This document shows positions 61,337-64,000 of a stretch of DNA of 64,000 nt, in pieces. The notes under the pieces were generated by a model that had not been told where the DNA came from, made no database searches, and saw only the letters and a list, made by a program, of their open reading frames with translations. Both the position numbers and the translations under genes were made by a program. The DNA is taken from contig JBCBVV010000011.1 of NCBI GenBank assembly GCA_039817415.1, forward strand, positions 62,001-126,000, written 5' to 3'. The stretch is from JALEFZ01 sp039817415. Its GTDB lineage: Bacteria > Bacteroidota > Bacteroidia > J057. Position 1 is the stretch's first letter, and each line of letters begins with the position of its first letter.

Positions 61337-62476
61337 CTACTCCCATCCACTGGCCTTCCTCAAAATCTTCCCACCATGCTTCGCCTTGAGCGCATCCATT
61401 GCTTGGTACAGATCCACCTGTCGAGGCTGCTTCTCAAAAAGGGCTATCTGCGTTCCGCCTGGAACCAAATTACTGAGCCTTACTCCGATCAAACGAATGC
61501 GCAAACGTCGCTCATATAACTGTTCAAAGAGGGCCATGACTCGCTCTAGGATGTGTTCGTCGCTGGCAGTGTAGGAGATACGCTTTTGTTTGCTGACGGT
61601 ATCAAAATTGGCATAGCGGAGTTTAACGGTAACGCAGGCAGTGAGTTTACGTTCCTCGCGGAGCTTGAAGGTCAATTGTTCGACCATGCGAACCAATATC
61701 CGTTTCAGAGCTTGTACATCTGTTGTGTCCTGTGAGAAGGTACGCTCCTGCGACATGGATTTTCGTTCGGAGAAGGGTTCTACTGGGCGATTGTCTTCTC
61801 CTCGAGCTTTGCGATAAAGGCTTACACCAGGTTTGCCAAACACCTTTTGTAAGACTGGCTTGGGGATCTGTCGAAGCTCTCTTACAGTACGTATGCCCAT
61901 GTTGACCAGCTCTTGCGTGGTTTGTTTGCCGACAGAAGGGATTTTCCTTACCGAGAGAGGGGCAAGAAAATTTGAAACCTTAGGAAGGGGAATTTCGACC
62001 TTACCATTGGGCTTGACCTCGCCCGTAGCTACTTTGGAAACGAGTTTGTTGACCGACAAACCAAAGGAGAGCGGGAGGCCAGTCTCTTTATGAACCCGCT
62101 TGCTAATTTTATCTGCGTATTGCCAGCAACCATAGAATCGCTCCATGCCTGTCAGGTCGATATAGAATTCATCAATGGAAGCCTTTTCGAAAATAGGAGA
62201 GTCCTCTTGTATGATTTCCGTTACCATGTGCGAGTAATCTGAATAGGAATCAAAATCCCCAGAGATGACAATGGCATGCGGACATAGTTTTCTCGCCATG
62301 CGCATGGGCATAGCTGAATGCACCCCAAAGCGCCTCGCCTCATAACTACAAGAGGATACTACCCCCCTGTCTCCCGTTCCCCCAATGATCAGGGGCTTTC
62401 CCTCCAGCCTGTTGTCCTTCAGACGCTCTACGGATACAAAAAAAGCATCCAGATCCAGGTGCAAAATTGATCTCAT
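61337..62476 (-). CDS. dinB: DNA polymerase IV (Y-family)
   Basis: This 379-aa protein is a Y-family lesion-bypass polymerase. Catalytic residues are Asp8 (LDLDAFFVSVE) and Asp102-Glu103 (SIDEFYIDLTG). The palm and fingers are followed by the helix-hairpin-helix (RKIPSVGKQTTQELVNMGI) and little-finger region (FSERKSMSQERTFSQDT...RLIGVRLSNLV). It ends without a clear C-terminal beta-clamp motif, apart from a possible QIALFE stretch near residue 349, which resembles QL-x-LF. It copies past damaged bases at the replication fork. It is paired divergently with a second DnaE-type polymerase, a recurring Bacteroidota arrangement akin to the mutasome idea. Confidence 0.93.
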   Translation of the reverse strand: MRSILHLDLDAFFVSVERLKDNRLEGKPLIIGGTGDRGVVSSCSYEARRFGVHSAMPMRMARKLCPHAIVISGDFDSYSDYSHMVTEIIQEDSPIFEKASIDEFYIDLTGMERFYGCWQYADKISKRVHKETGLPLSFGLSVNKLVSKVATGEVKPNGKVEIPLPKVSNFLAPLSVRKIPSVGKQTTQELVNMGIRTVRELRQIPKPVLQKVFGKPGVSLYRKARGEDNRPVEPFSERKSMSQERTFSQDTTDVQALKRILVRMVEQLTFKLREERKLTACVTVKLRYANFDTVSKQKRISYTASDEHILERVMALFEQLYERRLRIRLIGVRLSNLVPGGTQIALFEKQPRQVDLYQAMDALKAKHGGKILRKASGWE

Positions 62477-62750
62477 GTTTTGACAAATATGGTATTTGTT
62501 GTGACTCCTTTGATGCCTGTCATTTGTCCTCTTGGATAGGTAAAAGAACGATAAGTATACGATTCTTTTGGCTAATTAATTTAGTCAATGAATCATTATA
62601 CGCTAAAAATACTCAAATATTGTCTATTTTTTTAGCAAAAAAGTTGATATTTTTGTCAGACAGTGAAACATTTTGCCATTTTTATTAGTAATTAATTGAA
62701 ATTCATAAACTTGCAAAAATTGTAATTTTTTTCGCCTAAAGGATATCGAC
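62477..62750. other. Divergent regulatory region of dinB and the second dnaE
   Basis: This AT-rich stretch lies between the leftward polymerase IV gene and the rightward small frame/DnaE unit. It holds an inverted repeat AAAAGAA / TTCTTTT near 62540-62570 with a 14-base spacer. No SOS-type box could be assigned with certainty. Both promoters should lie here. Confidence 0.5.
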
Positions 62751-62909
62751 ATGAGGATTTGGAAGAATGACAGGAACAGGCCCTACAGGCCAAGGCTGAA
62801 GGGGAGGAGTATGGTTCGGCGTAAGTCCATGTCTAGGATGGAAGCGCGTACCTGGGTAGGGGTTTATGGGATCAGTTGCAAACTGGTTCATATGCAAATG
62901 AAGGAGTAA
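62751..62909 (+). CDS. Small basic protein encoded just upstream of the DnaE-type polymerase
   Basis: The 52-codon frame starts at ATG 62751, preceded by AAAGGATATCGAC (Shine-Dalgarno-like AAGGA at about 8 bases). It ends TAA at 62907-62909, one base before the DnaE ATG at 62911. The product opens MRIWKNDRNRPYRPRLKGR and is very basic (over 25 % Arg and Lys), ending KLVHMQMKE. The nearly abutting stop and start suggest translational coupling. I do not recognise a family. It could be a real small accessory protein or a leader. Confidence 0.55.
   Translation: MRIWKNDRNRPYRPRLKGRSMVRRKSMSRMEARTWVGVYGISCKLVHMQMKE
62901..62906 (+). promoter_or_regulatory. Strong ribosome-binding site for the DnaE-type polymerase
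   Basis: AAGGAG lies four bases upstream of the ATG at 62911 and inside the last codons of the small basic frame. A near-perfect Shine-Dalgarno is rare in this window, so it fixes the start of the polymerase gene. Confidence 0.65.
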
Positions 62910-62910
62910 C

Positions 62911-64000
62911 ATGTATATAAATTGTCATACCTATTATAGCCTGCGTTATGGGACGCTGTCTGTGGAGGAGCTTGTTCGTTTGGCTCGGCAATACAACATC
63001 AGGAGTTTGGCCTTGACGGATATTCACAATACCTCGGCCTGTTATGACTTCGTTAAAGCATGTCGGGCTGCAGATATAGATCCTGTTCTGGGCATGGAGT
63101 TTCGTAAGGACGATGAACTTCTGTATATCGCATTGGCCCGTAACCTTAATGGCTTTCGGGAAATCAATACCTTTTACTCCAAATACGCTCATCAAAATCG
63201 CCCTTTTCCAGACTTACCGCCCTATTGGTCGGATGTCTACATCGTGTATCCCTGGGAAAGGAGAGATCAGGTGAGTCTGTCTGAGCGAGAGTTTCTGGGC
63301 ATCAAGCCCTTCCAACTGCGTCAACTTCTTCGGTCGCGTTACCGCCATAGACAGGACCGCCTTGTGGTACATCAGCCCATTACCTTTGATGGAGCACTGG
63401 GACAGCACGTTCATCAATTGCTGCGCGCCATTGACCACAATACGCTGCTGGACAAACTCCTGCAAAAACAACAGGCAGGAGAAGATGAGCGCTTTGTAGA
63501 ACCCTCACATTTGATGAAGGCCTTCGAGAGTTATCCCGCTATCGTGGCCAATACAGAGCGATTGCTAAGCGATTGTAGCTTCAACTTTGTCTTTGGGCAA
63601 AACCTCACCAAACAAGCCTACACAGGCTCCAAATACGATGACATGCTCTTGCTGGAAAAACTGGCAGAGGAAGGCATGATTCGTCGTTATGGGAAGTTCT
63701 CCCGAGAAGCTCAAAAGCGCATTGCCAACGAATTGGAAATCATCGATCAACTGGATTTTAATGCCTATTTCTTGATTACCTGGGATTTTGTTCGCTATGG
63801 CAAGGCAAGGGGATTTTTTCATGTAGGGCGGGGGAGTGGTGCCAATAGCATCGTGGCCTATTGTCTAGGACTGACAGATGTAGACCCCATTGAGCTGGAC
63901 CTTTATTTCGAGCGATTCCTCAATCCCAAACGAACCTCCCCGCCAGATTTTGACATTGATTACTCTTGGAAAGATCGGGATGATGTGCTGGATTATGTAC
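62911..64000 (+). CDS. DNA polymerase III alpha subunit, second copy (partial; 3' end outside window)
   Basis: The first 363 codons of a DnaE-type polymerase are visible. The PHP domain occupies about 1-200 and starts MYINCHTYYSLRYGTLSVEELV, with the LTDIHNT metal-site strand degenerate compared with the usual LTDHGN. The polymerase palm follows with GRGSGANSIVAYCLGLTDVDP, FERFLNPKRTSPPDFDID (the catalytic aspartates in PDFDID) and DRDDVLDYV. The compact N-terminus fits a DnaE2-like accessory polymerase rather than the main replicase. It is divergent from dinB. The strong AAGGAG before the ATG sets the start. Confidence 0.88.
   Translation, partial: MYINCHTYYSLRYGTLSVEELVRLARQYNIRSLALTDIHNTSACYDFVKACRAADIDPVLGMEFRKDDELLYIALARNLNGFREINTFYSKYAHQNRPFPDLPPYWSDVYIVYPWERRDQVSLSEREFLGIKPFQLRQLLRSRYRHRQDRLVVHQPITFDGALGQHVHQLLRAIDHNTLLDKLLQKQQAGEDERFVEPSHLMKAFESYPAIVANTERLLSDCSFNFVFGQNLTKQAYTGSKYDDMLLLEKLAEEGMIRRYGKFSREAQKRIANELEIIDQLDFNAYFLITWDFVRYGKARGFFHVGRGSGANSIVAYCLGLTDVDPIELDLYFERFLNPKRTSPPDFDIDYSWKDRDDVLDYV

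Noticed and set aside
62877..63471. Leftward frames inside the DnaE gene start
   Set aside because: They are antisense to a well-supported polymerase sequence and carry no motif.

Overview
The window looks like chromosomal DNA of a free-living, probably marine, member of the Bacteroidota, most likely Saprospirales/Lewinella-like or a relative. The evidence is three large surface proteins with type IX secretion (T9SS) C-terminal sorting domains, a one-polypeptide hybrid two-component system (sensor kinase, receiver and AraC HTH), many short lipoproteins and beta-barrel proteins, weak Shine-Dalgarno signals, and promoters of the Bacteroidota type (TTG, about 20 bp, TAnnTTTG-like). The lineage below phylum is an inference. 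No tRNA, rRNA, CRISPR array, prophage or complete insertion sequence was seen.

Layout. 1-3.3 kb: leftward operon of a WYL regulator, two GyrI-like ligand-binding proteins and a DUF1801 protein, then a D-threonine aldolase/D-serine dehydratase-like enzyme. 4-19 kb: the most distinctive block, a 934-aa hybrid two-component regulator followed by three rightward genes for giant secreted proteins. These combine G8-like/beta-helix regions, cohesin-like domains, HYR/SprB-like repeats, dockerin repeats in two of them, and T9SS tails. 19-41.5 kb: a long, mostly leftward run of small metabolic, envelope and regulatory genes: sulfotransferase, quinone oxidoreductase, isochorismatase-like and MBL-fold hydrolases, CoA-disulfide reductase-like protein, hotdog thioesterase, a GldM-like lipoprotein, methyltransferases, GrpB, Crp/Fnr regulator, AlkD-type repair protein, esterase, DmpA-type peptidase, and an intradiol-dioxygenase-like lipoprotein. 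It includes one decayed tandem gene copy. 41.8-48.6 kb: cytochrome-c lipoprotein, THI5/NMT1-like protein, SnoaL-like protein, beta-lactamase-fold hydrolase and a DinB-fold protein.

48.6-52.5 kb: a DinB-fold gene and an SDR-HxlR operon diverge from a highly symmetric control region with three 15-bp dyads spaced exactly 28 bp apart. They are followed by a two-gene maleylacetate reductase/CoA-transferase operon, which would be the lower end of an aromatic degradation route. A 158-bp fold-back, MITE-like element lies at 52.6 kb. 52.8-60 kb: glycosidase-like protein, hydrolases, siderophore-interacting protein, and a rightward operon of serine hydrolase, small membrane protein, ECF sigma factor and small membrane protein. 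60-64 kb: paired operator-like dyads, a truncated metallophosphoesterase, a macro-domain protein, DNA polymerase IV, and a divergent second DNA polymerase III alpha subunit. The last is preceded by a hidden, apparently coupled, 52-codon basic reading frame and runs off the window.

The best candidates for undescribed biology are the cohesin/dockerin/T9SS surface trio with its adjacent regulator, the symmetric HxlR-type control region, the fold-back element, and the small gene coupled to the alternative replicative polymerase.
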